Origin: Grimontia hollisae CIP 101886 | Lineage (GTDB): Bacteria; Pseudomonadota; Gammaproteobacteria; Enterobacterales; Vibrionaceae | Direction: 5' to 3' | Assembly (NCBI RefSeq): GCF_000176515.1 | Contig: NZ_ADAQ01000011.1 | Coordinates: forward strand, 248,001-312,000 | DNA: 64,000 bases | In this document: in pieces, positions 49,288 through 61,429 of the stretch | Numbering within the stretch: position 1 is the stretch's first letter | How the letters are laid out: each line of letters opens with the position of its first letter | Program-made: the position numbers and the translations under genes | Notes under the pieces: model-generated | What the model was told of the DNA's origin: nothing | Database searches by the model: none | The model's input: only the letters and a program-made list of their open reading frames with translations

Positions 49288-50109
49288 ATGGCACTGCTCT
49301 CCATGATCACCCCAAACTGGCTGATCCGTATGTCCAAGGGGCTTTCCAGCACCAAGGACTCACGTCGTGAACATTACTGCGCCCAAATCAACGATCTGCG
49401 CGCCTTGCTCTGGATGCTGCATGATCACAACACCCGCTACGTACGGTGCCCACAATCTCCACAAGCCAGCACAGCCCGCGAAGAAATCAGGGTGTTTTGT
49501 GGCGAATTGCTGAAAGGATGTCACCACTCACAGCGCCCGTTGTTCCGTGTACTCCAATCCCGTATGGAGCAAGTACTTTCTTCATTGCCAAATCAATCCA
49601 AACCTGGCTGGTATGCCATTCATCACAGGGCATCCGATCATCTTATCTATATCATTGATGAAGTGACGCGATCTTATCTATCGGAAAATACCCTCGATGC
49701 ATCTTATGACGAATATCAGGCGTTTTGGCAAACCTGGATTGATACCAAAGAAGCCCAGCTACGTTTTGAGCAAGCCGTCATGCGCTTAATGGAAGGGAAA
49801 ACCGCATCCTGGCAATCAGTAAACCTGCAAAGCCGCATTCTCCAAAAACGCATGCATCAGGTGTCTTTGATGTCCAGTGGCGAAGCAACCCTGGCTTTTG
49901 ACCGCGTGGACAACCGTTTCGATTCTGTTATTCGAGCGGTCGAGGAAGAAATTCCAGCCTCTTCACTGCTCAAGATCAGTCAGGATCTCAGTGTGATCCT
50001 TCTCCACCTGTTTGATCGCGAGTTGATATTGCGCACCACAGAAACGCAGCCGGCTCTATCGACATCACAACCGGAAGCAGTAAAGGCGCTACCGATGAAA
50101 ACTGGATAG
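49288..50109 (+). CDS. all-helical protein of unknown function, probably sigma-54 dependent
   Basis: This 273-residue protein has no signal peptide, no long hydrophobic segment and no catalytic motif that I recognise. It reads as amphipathic helices with several Cys and His residues in the first half (YVRC, CGELLKGCHH) and a C-terminal block ending in a proline/serine tail. Its helical layout recalls sensory bundles such as NIT domains only in general shape. It faces an Aer-like chemoreceptor across a shared terminator, and its promoter suggests control by RpoN, the sigma factor of flagellar and nitrogen regulons in vibrios. Function unknown. Confidence 0.75.
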   Translation: MALLSMITPNWLIRMSKGLSSTKDSRREHYCAQINDLRALLWMLHDHNTRYVRCPQSPQASTAREEIRVFCGELLKGCHHSQRPLFRVLQSRMEQVLSSLPNQSKPGWYAIHHRASDHLIYIIDEVTRSYLSENTLDASYDEYQAFWQTWIDTKEAQLRFEQAVMRLMEGKTASWQSVNLQSRILQKRMHQVSLMSSGEATLAFDRVDNRFDSVIRAVEEEIPASSLLKISQDLSVILLHLFDRELILRTTETQPALSTSQPEAVKALPMKTG

Positions 50110-50170
50110 TCGGCACTTATCTAAAATGTCCTCACCTCGGCAATACGATACTGATGAGGTAACAAGAGTA

Positions 50171-50197
50171 AAAAAGGTCAGCAAGCTGACCTTTTTT
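50171..50197. terminator. bidirectional terminator between the unknown gene and the chemoreceptor
   Basis: AAAAAGGTCAGC / GCTGACCTTTTT stem with an AA loop and T-runs in both directions. Confidence 0.9.
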
Positions 50198-50216
50198 ATA
50201 TCTGTCGGTTAGGCTA

Positions 50217-51779
50217 TCAGCCAACACGCCGGAATTGCGCCACCAACTGCTTTTGCGTTGTCAATGCACCAACCAGGCTCTCCGCTTCCTCTACCGTTTC
50301 TTTAGCAATATTAAGAGACTGACAGGAAAGCTCGGAAATGGACTGAATACTGCCGTTCATTTCATTGGATACTGCAGCCTGCTCTTCTACTGCCGTCGCC
50401 ACCTGATGGTTTCTGTCATTAATATCAGACACAAGCTCTTGAGAGCGTCGCAATGCATCACCTGCCTTTTCTGCGCTGGATACACACTCTTCTGAGAGTG
50501 TGGTTCCACGAGCCATCGCATTAACTGCTCGCTCTGTGCCATTTTGGATTAGAGAAATAACGTCCTGGATCTCAGAAGTAGATTCCTGAGTACGTTGTGC
50601 CAACGCACGGACTTCATCGGCAACAACCGCAAAGCCACGTCCCTGCTCACCAGCACGCGCGGCCTCTATTGCGGCATTCAGTGCCAACAAGTTGGTTTGC
50701 TCAGCTATGCCTTGAATAACATCAGACACAGATCCTATGCGTTTACCGTGCTCTTCGAGCTCAGCAATGACATTGGATGCATCACTGAGCTGTTTTGCGA
50801 GACTCTGTATGGCATCGACAGTTTGTCCCACCGTTTCCATTCCGGCCAGTGTTGCGTCCTGCGCCTGGACAGCAGCATCTGACGCGCTTTGCGTGTTTCC
50901 AGACATCTCCTTTGCTGTGGCTGACATTTCGTTGATCGCCGCAGCAATTTGTTCGGTTTCCGCATTTTGGTTTTCAATATTGCCTGCAGTGCGTTCACCG
51001 TTATCTTTCGCATTACTGGCTGCATTGAGTACCTGATCACTGCTGTCGAGAATACGTCCTACTACCGCGTTAATCTCGGCCGCGCTCATTTTCAACGCCA
51101 GCTCAATTTCGGAAATGTCATCAACCGCACCATTGTAAAGGTATTCCATCAATGGGTTGTCATAGACTTTCCTCGCAGCCTGAGTAACACGTTCAAGCCT
51201 GCGTGTGAGCATGAACATCGCAACCACTGAGAGCACAAATTGCACCGTGATAGCAGCGACAAAACCCGAAAAAAAGCCCGCAATCCCCGCACCAACGGCG
51301 CCCAGTGCCAGCCATATCGCCGCACGTTGCCACATGCGCGTTCGGGGCATTTTTAGAGCCAGAGGCTTCTTTCCTGCGAGTAATTGTGGGTACACATGTT
51401 CAGCACGCTTCACAGCTTGGCGGTCAGGCGTGGTGCGAACCGACTGGAACTCAACAATCTTTCCATTTTGTTTAATTGGTGAGGCAAAAGCATTTACCCA
51501 ATAGTAATCGCCATCTTTGGTTCTATTTTTTACCAGCCCCATCCAATTTTTGCCGGCTTTAATAAAAGTCCACATATTTTCAAACGCCGCAGGCGGCATG
51601 CTTGGGTGACGAACCAAGTTGTGTGGCTGGCTAACAATCTCGTCAAGTGTGTAGCCGGCAACCTCACAAAAATCCTTGCTGGCATATTTCACGATACCAC
51701 GTGTATCTGTTGTGGAAAGCAAATTATAGTCAGCAGGAAACTTTATCTCTTTATCCGTAACAGGCTGATTGACTCGCAT
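50217..51779 (-). CDS. Aer-like PAS-domain methyl-accepting chemotaxis receptor
   Basis: This 520-residue receptor has an N-terminal PAS domain (residues about 20-115, with VRHPSMPPAAFENMW and KDGDYYWVNAFASP), a short hydrophobic hairpin (about 150-195) and no periplasmic domain, then a signalling domain with the hairpin tip EQTNLLALNAAIEAARAGEQGRGFAVVADEVR. This is the layout of Aer, which senses the redox state through FAD. Residues around the PAS pocket look suitable for FAD, but binding is not proven. It is a single gene with its own terminator. Confidence 0.9.
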   Translation of the reverse strand: MRVNQPVTDKEIKFPADYNLLSTTDTRGIVKYASKDFCEVAGYTLDEIVSQPHNLVRHPSMPPAAFENMWTFIKAGKNWMGLVKNRTKDGDYYWVNAFASPIKQNGKIVEFQSVRTTPDRQAVKRAEHVYPQLLAGKKPLALKMPRTRMWQRAAIWLALGAVGAGIAGFFSGFVAAITVQFVLSVVAMFMLTRRLERVTQAARKVYDNPLMEYLYNGAVDDISEIELALKMSAAEINAVVGRILDSSDQVLNAASNAKDNGERTAGNIENQNAETEQIAAAINEMSATAKEMSGNTQSASDAAVQAQDATLAGMETVGQTVDAIQSLAKQLSDASNVIAELEEHGKRIGSVSDVIQGIAEQTNLLALNAAIEAARAGEQGRGFAVVADEVRALAQRTQESTSEIQDVISLIQNGTERAVNAMARGTTLSEECVSSAEKAGDALRRSQELVSDINDRNHQVATAVEEQAAVSNEMNGSIQSISELSCQSLNIAKETVEEAESLVGALTTQKQLVAQFRRVG

Positions 51780-51967
51780 TCGATACTACCCTTATTAATT
51801 GCGACATTTTCTAATAAGTAATAGTAGACGATTAAAACGGAATAAAATAAAAAGGCCGTTAACCTAAAACCACGCATTATTTAACAACGCATTAACAATC
51901 TGATTTGTATCGTTGTGTTGTCCTATCTTGCGAATGCAAAATAGCCAGTCGACATAGGTGTATTAAA

Positions 51968-51998
51968 TGAAAAAACCGGTCACTGAGGACCGGTTTTA
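51968..51998 (-). terminator. intrinsic terminator after serS
   Basis: AAAACCGGTC / GACCGGTTTT stem with six-base loop and T-run on the minus strand, overlapping the region just past the serS stop. Confidence 0.88.
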
Positions 51999-52013
51999 TG
52001 TAAGCAGAGTGTA

Positions 52014-53369
<1,356 letters not shown>

Positions 53370-53436
53370 TCAAATTGAAAGGATTTTCTTCCCGTAGTGA
53401 ATGACTTTTATCACCACATATATTGGATAAAACAAT

Positions 53437-53451
53437 ACCCAAATTGCCCTA
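53437..53451. repeat. half copy of the TATACCCAAA motif before rarA end
   Basis: ATACCCAAATTGCCC lies in the short space between serS and rarA and shares the outer arm of the hairpins at 10006 and 32600. No paired partner was found. Confidence 0.3.
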
Positions 53452-53457
53452 TATTTC

Positions 53458-54792
53458 CTAGCGTTTTCGAGGGCTATTTGCATTCAATTGCTCAAGAAAC
53501 GCCAGCTTTTCGGCAATTTTGATTTCCATACCACGGTTGACTGGATGGTAATAGCGCGTGCCTTTCATCTCTTGAGGGAAATAGCTTTCGCCAGCCGCAT
53601 AAGCATTGGGCTCATCATGGGCGTATCGATAGCCATCACCATAGCCCATTTCTTTCATCAGGTTTGTTGGTGCATTACGAAGATGGTTGGGCACCTCATA
53701 ATCTGGATGCATCTTGGCATCAGAAAGCGCGGCTTTCCACGCAGTGTAAACCGCATTGCTCTTCGCGGCACAGGCCATGTAAACCGCGGCCTGTGCAATA
53801 GCTCGCTCCCCTTCAGCCGGTCCTACCCGGGTATAGCAATCCCAAGCGTTAATGGCGATTTCCATCGCCCTTGGGTCGGCGTTGCCAATGTCTTCTGAGG
53901 CAATTGCAAGCAGCCGACGCGCCACATAAAGCGGATCGCCGCCCGCGGTGATAATCCGTGCGTACCAATACAGTGCGGCATCGGGATCAGACCCGCGTAC
54001 CGATTTATGGAACGCAGAAATCAGGTCATACCAAAGATCGCCTTTGTTATCGAAACGGGCAATCTTCTCCCCGGCCACTTCAGCCAGAAGTGCCAATGTA
54101 ATCAGTTTTTTGCCGTCGCTATCAGGCTCTGCCATGTCAGATAACAACTCAAGGTAGTTGAGTGTCATCCGCGCATCGCCCGACGTGAAACTGGCCAGCT
54201 GATCTTTGACACCTTCGTCAAAGACGAGGTTCTCATTTCCCAGCCCCCGTTCCCTGTCAGACAGCGCCTGTTCGATAACGTCAAGGATATCTTCCCTGTC
54301 GAGGGACTTGAGCTTGTAGACACGGGCACGGGAGAGCAATGCATTGTTCAGCTCGAATGAAGGGTTTTCTGTGGTCGCACCAATAAACGTAATCGTGCCA
54401 TCTTCGATGTGCGGCAGAAACGCATCCTGCTGGCTTTTATTAAAGCGGTGCACCTCATCGACGAAAAGCACAGTACGCCGACCTACCATCTGGTTCTCTT
54501 TGGCTTTGTCAATCGCCAGGCGGATATCTTTCACCCCGGAGGTCACCGCTGAAACACGTTCGATTTCAGCATTCGCGTAACCCGCGGCGACTTCAGCCAG
54601 TGTGGTTTTTCCCGTGCCCGGTGGCCCCCAGAGTATCATGGAGTGTAACTGGCCACTTTCCAGTGCGCGGCGAAGCGGTTTACCCTCAGCAAGCAGATGC
54701 TTCTGCCCGATATACTCTTTCAGGTTAGTTGGCCGCATGCGCGCGGCAAGGGGACGAAAATCGTCCGCAAAATCCAGACTGAAGTTACTCAA
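53458..54792 (-). CDS. rarA: RarA (MgsA), replication-associated recombination ATPase
   Basis: This 444-residue AAA+ ATPase has Walker [18 protein letters not shown] in Walker B, and the C-terminal [12 protein letters not shown] and [16 protein letters not shown] segments. It acts at stalled replication forks. It starts 15 bp after lolA, so ftsK-lolA-rarA are close-packed. Confidence 0.96.
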   Translation of the reverse strand: MSNFSLDFADDFRPLAARMRPTNLKEYIGQKHLLAEGKPLRRALESGQLHSMILWGPPGTGKTTLAEVAAGYANAEIERVSAVTSGVKDIRLAIDKAKENQMVGRRTVLFVDEVHRFNKSQQDAFLPHIEDGTITFIGATTENPSFELNNALLSRARVYKLKSLDREDILDVIEQALSDRERGLGNENLVFDEGVKDQLASFTSGDARMTLNYLELLSDMAEPDSDGKKLITLALLAEVAGEKIARFDNKGDLWYDLISAFHKSVRGSDPDAALYWYARIITAGGDPLYVARRLLAIASEDIGNADPRAMEIAINAWDCYTRVGPAEGERAIAQAAVYMACAAKSNAVYTAWKAALSDAKMHPDYEVPNHLRNAPTNLMKEMGYGDGYRYAHDEPNAYAAGESYFPQEMKGTRYYHPVNRGMEIKIAEKLAFLEQLNANSPRKR

Positions 54793-54807
54793 ATCGGCTA
54801 TCTCAAT

Positions 54808-55404
54808 TTACTGGCGCTGATCATCCAGCTCGACACCATCAGGAATGGTAAAGGTAAAGGTCGATGCAGCTGGCAACACATTCTGCACATTTTCCAGCTC
54901 GAACCGACTTTGCTGCCCATCCTGCTCAACAACAGCAAATTCGGTGATCTTGCCATCCGGTTTCACACTGACAACAAATTCGCCATGGTTTGACGCTTCC
55001 TTGGGAGACAAGGTGAACGTATCCCCTTCCTGCTTCACGTTGTAGTTGTTCCAGTCATCCGGATTGTTACGGGTAAGCAGGACAAACGGCGTTTGCGAGG
55101 TGGCATCATCCAGCCACATGGCGGTCACTTGCTCAATGAACGGGCTGTAATACCAGAGGGTTTTGCCGTCTGAAATCAGGTAGTTTTCATCTGGTGTCAC
55201 CGTTTCCCAGTTGAACAGATTCGGGCGTTTTACTGCAAGTTTACCCTCCCCTTCGCTGATCACATCACCGTCAGGGCTGGTAACGGTCTGCTCGAAACTC
55301 GCCGTAAAGCTGTTGAGCTTCGACAGTCGGGTATTCAGCTCTTGTTGGGGGTTCGCAAATACTGCCGGTGCAACCAGCAGCAGTGACAACAACATCTTTT
55401 TCAT
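54808..55404 (-). CDS. lolA: LolA, periplasmic lipoprotein carrier
   Basis: This 198-residue carrier starts with a signal peptide (MKKMLLSLLLVAPAVFA) cleaved before NPQQ. The body has the LolA segments RLSKLNSFTASFEQTV, KRPNLFNWETVTPDENYLIS and GKTLWYYSP. It takes lipoproteins from LolCDE to LolB. The ATG at 55404 lies 11 bp after ftsK. Confidence 0.96.
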   Translation of the reverse strand: MKKMLLSLLLVAPAVFANPQQELNTRLSKLNSFTASFEQTVTSPDGDVISEGEGKLAVKRPNLFNWETVTPDENYLISDGKTLWYYSPFIEQVTAMWLDDATSQTPFVLLTRNNPDDWNNYNVKQEGDTFTLSPKEASNHGEFVVSVKPDGKITEFAVVEQDGQQSRFELENVQNVLPAASTFTFTIPDGVELDDQRQ

Positions 55405-55415
55405 TCTTATTCCAA

Positions 55416-58193
55416 TCAATCTCTCGATGGTGGTGGCGGAGCCAGCACTTCCCGGTTCGAATTATGTCCCGGAGGGCTCACGATTCCCTGGGCTTCCAAC
55501 TGCTCGACAATACGTGCCGCACGGTTATAGCCAATCTTGAAGCGGCGTTGTACGCCTGAGACCGATGCACGGCGTGATTCCGTCACAAACTCAACCACCT
55601 GATCAAACAGCTGGTCCAGCTCGTCGCCGTCACCGCCTTCAGCAGCTTCACCCGGCAACAGGCCATCACTACCCTGATCACCACTGGTGATTTCTGAAAT
55701 GTACTGTGGCTTGCCACGCGCCTTCCAGTTGCTGACAACACGGTGCACTTCATCATCGTTTACAAAAGCACCATGCACACGGGCTGGATGGTTGGAACCG
55801 TTTGGCATAAACAGCATGTCCCCCATACCCAACAGGGATTCTGCACCGCCCTGATCCAGGATGGTCCGGGAGTCAGTCTTGGTTGATACGGTAAACGCCA
55901 TACGCGTTGGAATGTTAGCCTTGATAAGACCGGTAATGACATCCACCGAGGGGCGCTGCGTCGCCAACACCAGGTGAATACCTGCTGCACGCGCTTTTTG
56001 GGCCAGGCGGGCAATAAGTTCTTCTACTTTCTTACCCACCACCATCATCAGGTCAGCAAATTCATCGACAATCACCACGATGTACGGCAGCTTTTCCAGC
56101 ACCGGCGCAGTTTCATCCATGCTGTCACCCGGTTTCCAAAGCGGATCAGGGATTGGATGGTTTGCTTCCGCCGCTTCACGGATTTTATCGTTATAACCGG
56201 CAATATTACGCACGCCCAGCGCTGACATCAGTTTGTAGCGACGTTCCATTTCCGCCACGCTCCAGCGAAGGGCGTTGGCGGCATCTTTCATATCGGTGAC
56301 CACTTCGGTCAACAAATGTGGGATACCTTCATAAACAGAAAGTTCCAGCATTTTCGGGTCAATCATGATGAAGCGGACATCTTCCGGCCCTGCTTTATAA
56401 AGCATACTGACGATCATCACGTTCACACCGACCGACTTACCGGAACCCGTTGTACCGGCCACCAGCAAGTGCGGCGCTTTGGCAAGATCTGTCACAATAG
56501 CTTCGCCGGCGATGTCTTTACCCAGCACCACAGAGAGCGGGGATTTTGAGGACTGGAAGCGCTCGCTGGCGATCACTTCAGACATAAACACGGTTTCACG
56601 GCTGGCGTTTGGCAGCTCAAGACCGATATAAGGTTTACCCGGAATCACATCCACCACGCGGACAGCACTGGTGGAAAGTGAACGGGCGATGTCTTTGGAC
56701 AGACCCATGATACGGCTGACTTTCACACCTGGCGCCAGTTCCAGTTCAAAGCGGGTGATCACAGGCCCAGGGAAAATCCCTTTCACCGTCACCTTAATTT
56801 TGTATTCTTCAAGGCGTGTTTCAATCAGGCGCGCCTGATATTGCAGCTCTTCATCCGATGCCCGGGTTGCCGTATTGCGTGGCGGATCCAGCAAATCGAT
56901 GGTTGGCAAGGGTTCTGTTGGTTTCGGCAGGTTGGGTTCGTCTTTGACGAGAAACGGATGGACTGCCCCCGCAGCATTTTTCTGCGCCTCACGGATGGTT
57001 TCCATAAACGGATCTTCATCGGGGATCACCGATTCAGCCTGAGCACGATCCAGTTCAGACAGGCCATCAGTATTGCCTATTGCAATGCTTTCCCGCGGAT
57101 CTGACGCCTCCACCTCAACCGCATCGATATCCACTAACGGTGCGTCTTCCCATGGTGACAAGTCAATATCCCCGTCGGTATCATCATCCTCAGAAGTGAC
57201 AGATTCAGATTGTTCCCCACCCCGCCCAGTCGAAACAAGGTGCGTCTCATCCCTTTCCAGCATGTCTTCACGTAACGAGTTGACAAAAACAGGCGTTGGA
57301 TCAGGTGCAATATCCGGTTCATTGAAAGGCTCAAGAGACATCATCGGCTCTTTACGCTCTGTCGGTTGTGCCACGTGAATAATCGGTGGCACCGGTTGAA
57401 CCGGATGATCATTCTCAGCACCAACACGCTGCACTTTATTCAACAGAGACACATCGGCCAGTTCCCGTTTTTCTATGGCAGGTTTGGTGAATAATGGATC
57501 GTTGTCATCAATACTCTCTTCAAGATCTGATGTATCGACAGTAGAACCAATCATCTGCGGCTGGTCACCACGAATGCGGTTAACCAGCCAAGTTGTCGCT
57601 GTGAGTGTCTTCTCCCCAAGCGTATCAACGATGGTCAGCCAGGAGATACCAGTAAACAGGGTGAACCCCGCCGCCCACAAGAACATCAGCACCAGTGTGG
57701 TACCGAGCAGGTTGAACAGTGGCATCGACAGCTCAGTCAGCACATCGCCAACCACGCCACCAGAAGAAAAGAACCAGAAGTCGTCAAAGTTAAGATCCGC
57801 CAGCCCGCAGCTGGTCAGCAACAGCAGCACAACGCCAAGAATCTTGGTGGCAAGAATCGTGTAATTGAGTGGATCAGACTCGGTACGACGACGGAAAAAT
57901 ACCCAGCCGCCAAGCAGCAATAAAAATGGCAGAGGGTAGGCAAGTGTCCCTAACGTAAAAAACAGGGTGTCAGCGACCCATGCGCCGGCATTGCCTGCCG
58001 CATTTCGTACTGGACCATCCCAAGCAGTTTGAGACCATGAAGGATCGGAAGAATCATAACTGAGCAGAGAAACAAGGATAAACACAGCAGACAAGAGCGC
58101 AAGGATCAGTGCGCTCTCTTTCAAACGTTGCACGCCGTCAAGTCGACGTGAGGTGTCTGTCTGTTTCTGCTCCTGACGCAAAAAGAACTCCAT
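55416..58193 (-). CDS. ftsK: FtsK, DNA translocase at the septum
   Basis: This 925-residue protein has four membrane segments in the first 200 residues, an acidic linker, and a C-terminal RecA-like motor with Walker [15 protein letters not shown], ending in a winged-helix gamma domain ([20 protein letters not shown]). The linker is much shorter than in Escherichia coli (1329 residues total). The ATG at 58193 with AGGTGATA upstream was chosen. It coordinates chromosome dimer resolution with division. Confidence 0.96.
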   Translation of the reverse strand: MEFFLRQEQKQTDTSRRLDGVQRLKESALILALLSAVFILVSLLSYDSSDPSWSQTAWDGPVRNAAGNAGAWVADTLFFTLGTLAYPLPFLLLLGGWVFFRRRTESDPLNYTILATKILGVVLLLLTSCGLADLNFDDFWFFSSGGVVGDVLTELSMPLFNLLGTTLVLMFLWAAGFTLFTGISWLTIVDTLGEKTLTATTWLVNRIRGDQPQMIGSTVDTSDLEESIDDNDPLFTKPAIEKRELADVSLLNKVQRVGAENDHPVQPVPPIIHVAQPTERKEPMMSLEPFNEPDIAPDPTPVFVNSLREDMLERDETHLVSTGRGGEQSESVTSEDDDTDGDIDLSPWEDAPLVDIDAVEVEASDPRESIAIGNTDGLSELDRAQAESVIPDEDPFMETIREAQKNAAGAVHPFLVKDEPNLPKPTEPLPTIDLLDPPRNTATRASDEELQYQARLIETRLEEYKIKVTVKGIFPGPVITRFELELAPGVKVSRIMGLSKDIARSLSTSAVRVVDVIPGKPYIGLELPNASRETVFMSEVIASERFQSSKSPLSVVLGKDIAGEAIVTDLAKAPHLLVAGTTGSGKSVGVNVMIVSMLYKAGPEDVRFIMIDPKMLELSVYEGIPHLLTEVVTDMKDAANALRWSVAEMERRYKLMSALGVRNIAGYNDKIREAAEANHPIPDPLWKPGDSMDETAPVLEKLPYIVVIVDEFADLMMVVGKKVEELIARLAQKARAAGIHLVLATQRPSVDVITGLIKANIPTRMAFTVSTKTDSRTILDQGGAESLLGMGDMLFMPNGSNHPARVHGAFVNDDEVHRVVSNWKARGKPQYISEITSGDQGSDGLLPGEAAEGGDGDELDQLFDQVVEFVTESRRASVSGVQRRFKIGYNRAARIVEQLEAQGIVSPPGHNSNREVLAPPPPSRD

Positions 58194-58341
58194 TATCACC
58201 TATCTTTACTAACGTTAAGCCGTGAAATCGTTGTAGCAGTTTTGTTCTTTTATGTTATTACGCGAGTCATCTGGCGAAAAACGCGTCGATTTCAGGCAAC
58301 TACTGGGTTAATACCCATGCTTTTGCAAAAGTGTACACCAA

Positions 58342-58378
58342 ACAAAAAAACAAACCGAGCAGCAAGCTGCTCGGTTTG
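58342..58378 (-). terminator. intrinsic terminator after lrp
   Basis: CAAACCGAGCAGC / GCTGCTCGGTTTG stem of 13 pairs with AA loop and seven T residues on the minus strand. Confidence 0.93.
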
Positions 58379-58428
58379 CACAATATAACACTTATCAGCA
58401 CGCTCTTTGTCCGGGAGCTGTGAGCATG

Positions 58429-58923
58429 TTAACGCGTTTTGATCACCAGATGGTTAGTCTGTTTCACCTCTTCCATCACCACATAGGTGCGGGTGTCGTT
58501 CACCCCAGGCAGACGCAACAAGGTCTCGCCCAGCAGCTTACGATACGCAGACATATCTGATACACGGGTTTTCAACAAATAGTCGAAATCTCCCGACACA
58601 AGATGACACTCCTGGATATCTTCGAGCTGTTGAACCGCCTTGTTAAACTGTTCAAACACATCCGGCGCTCCCCGGTTCAGAGTAATTTCCACGAATACCA
58701 GCAGTGACGCATCAAGAAACTGAGGATTCAAAAGTGCTGTATACCCGGAGATATACCCTTGTCGCTCAAGACGACGAACACGCTCAAGACATGGGGTTGG
58801 CGACAATCCTACACGCTTCGACAACTCAACGTTTGACACGCGGCCATCTTTTTGAAGTTCGTTAAGGATATTTCTGTCAATACGGTCCAATTCCTTGGAG
58901 GGTTTCTTTTTGGCTTCAACCAT
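58429..58923 (-). CDS. lrp: Lrp, leucine-responsive regulatory protein
   Basis: This 164-residue Lrp/AsnC regulator has the N-terminal helix-turn-helix (SNVELSKRVGLSPTPCLERV) and the RAM effector domain (EITLNRGAPDVFEQFN, ECHLVSGDFDYLLKTRV). It is nearly identical to enteric Lrp in the core. It is divergent from the alanine dehydrogenase gene, a common pairing, because Lrp-type regulators often control ald. Confidence 0.96.
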   Translation of the reverse strand: MVEAKKKPSKELDRIDRNILNELQKDGRVSNVELSKRVGLSPTPCLERVRRLERQGYISGYTALLNPQFLDASLLVFVEITLNRGAPDVFEQFNKAVQQLEDIQECHLVSGDFDYLLKTRVSDMSAYRKLLGETLLRLPGVNDTRTYVVMEEVKQTNHLVIKTR

Positions 58924-59088
58924 TTTTTATTCCACCTTTTTACTTCCTTGCAACGTTAAATGCCATCATTCCTAACATGTTTTATATATTTAGCATCAAA
59001 TCCGGTTTTTAGCGAACTATACTAGCTTTAAACACAACAATACAACAGAACAACAGCCAATAACTCTACAAAGAAGTGAGGAATCAGG

Positions 59089-60204
59089 ATGATCATTGGT
59101 GTACCTAAAGAAATCAAGAACCACGAGTATCGTGTAGGTATGGTCCCTGCAAGCGTTCGCGAGCTGATATCCCATGGCCACACAGTTCATGTCCAATCGC
59201 AGGCAGGCGCGGGCATCGGCTTCAGCGATGATGATTACATCAAGGCTGGTGCATCAATTCTTTCAACGGCAGAAGACGTTTTCGCTGCTGCTGAAATGAT
59301 TGTCAAAGTTAAAGAGCCACAGGCTGTTGAACGTGCCATGCTTCGCGAAGGACAAATTTTGTTTACTTATTTGCACCTTGCACCAGATTTTTCACAGACA
59401 CAAGACCTTATCAAGAGCAAAGCTATCTGTATAGCCTATGAAACCGTAACAGATTCTAAGGGCAGATTGCCACTTTTGGCCCCCATGTCGGAAGTGGCAG
59501 GACGAATGTCCATCCAGGCAGGCGCACAAGCGCTGGAAAAATCACGCGGTGGCGCAGGCATGCTGTTAGGAGGCGTACCCGGGGTTGAACCAGCGAAAAT
59601 CGTGGTGTTGGGCGGTGGTGTTGTCGGGTCGAATGCTGCCCGGATAGCCGTGGGCATACGTGCAGAGGTCACAATATTAGATCGTAACATCGACACCCTT
59701 CGAGCATTAGACGAAGAGTTTCAGGGTCGCGCAAAAGTCTTATATTCGACAGAAGAAATTCTTGAAAAACACGTTCTCGCCGCAGATTTAGTCATCGGAG
59801 CAGTGCTAATCCCCGGTGCTGCCGCACCCAAACTGGTTAACGCAGACCACATCAAACGCATGAAGTCGGGTTCGGCCGTTGTTGATGTGGCTATCGACCA
59901 AGGAGGGTGTTTCGAAACATCTAAAGTAACCACCCACGCTGATCCTACCTATATCGTGGATGACGTCGTCCACTACTGCGTGGCGAACATGCCCGGCGCT
60001 GTCGCCCGCACCTCGACGTTTGCACTGAATAACGCCACATTACCTTACATTGTAAAACTGGCTGATCTCGGCTATCGGGAGGCGTTGTTATCCGATCCCA
60101 ACCTGATGAATGGTCTGAATGTGATTGATGGTAAGGTGACGATAAAAGAAGTCGCAGAAGCGTTCGGGCTGGAATATGTTGACCCAAGAATAACACTGGC
60201 CTAA
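59089..60204 (+). CDS. ald: alanine dehydrogenase
   Basis: This 371-residue NAD-dependent enzyme interconverts alanine and pyruvate plus ammonia. It starts [20 protein letters not shown], contains the lysine in VKVKEP and the histidine in YLHLAPD, and has the NAD loop [28 protein letters not shown] ribosome site is present. It is divergent from lrp and likely regulated by it. Confidence 0.96.
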   Translation: MIIGVPKEIKNHEYRVGMVPASVRELISHGHTVHVQSQAGAGIGFSDDDYIKAGASILSTAEDVFAAAEMIVKVKEPQAVERAMLREGQILFTYLHLAPDFSQTQDLIKSKAICIAYETVTDSKGRLPLLAPMSEVAGRMSIQAGAQALEKSRGGAGMLLGGVPGVEPAKIVVLGGGVVGSNAARIAVGIRAEVTILDRNIDTLRALDEEFQGRAKVLYSTEEILEKHVLAADLVIGAVLIPGAAAPKLVNADHIKRMKSGSAVVDVAIDQGGCFETSKVTTHADPTYIVDDVVHYCVANMPGAVARTSTFALNNATLPYIVKLADLGYREALLSDPNLMNGLNVIDGKVTIKEVAEAFGLEYVDPRITLA

Positions 60205-61299
<1,095 letters not shown>

Positions 61300-61310
61300 T
61301 CCATCTTTAT

Positions 61311-61341
61311 CAGGCCCACTTTTGGTTGGGCCTGTATTTTT
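61311..61341 (+). terminator. terminator after trxB
   Basis: CAGGCCCA / TGGGCCTG stem with an eight-base loop, then TATTTTTG. Confidence 0.85.
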
Positions 61342-61429
61342 GTCATATCAGCCTTCCAGATCCGATACGAACCAAGGAAAGCAACCACGCCTGACTGTAT
61401 CGAAAATATAACAATACCTATGAAGTACT

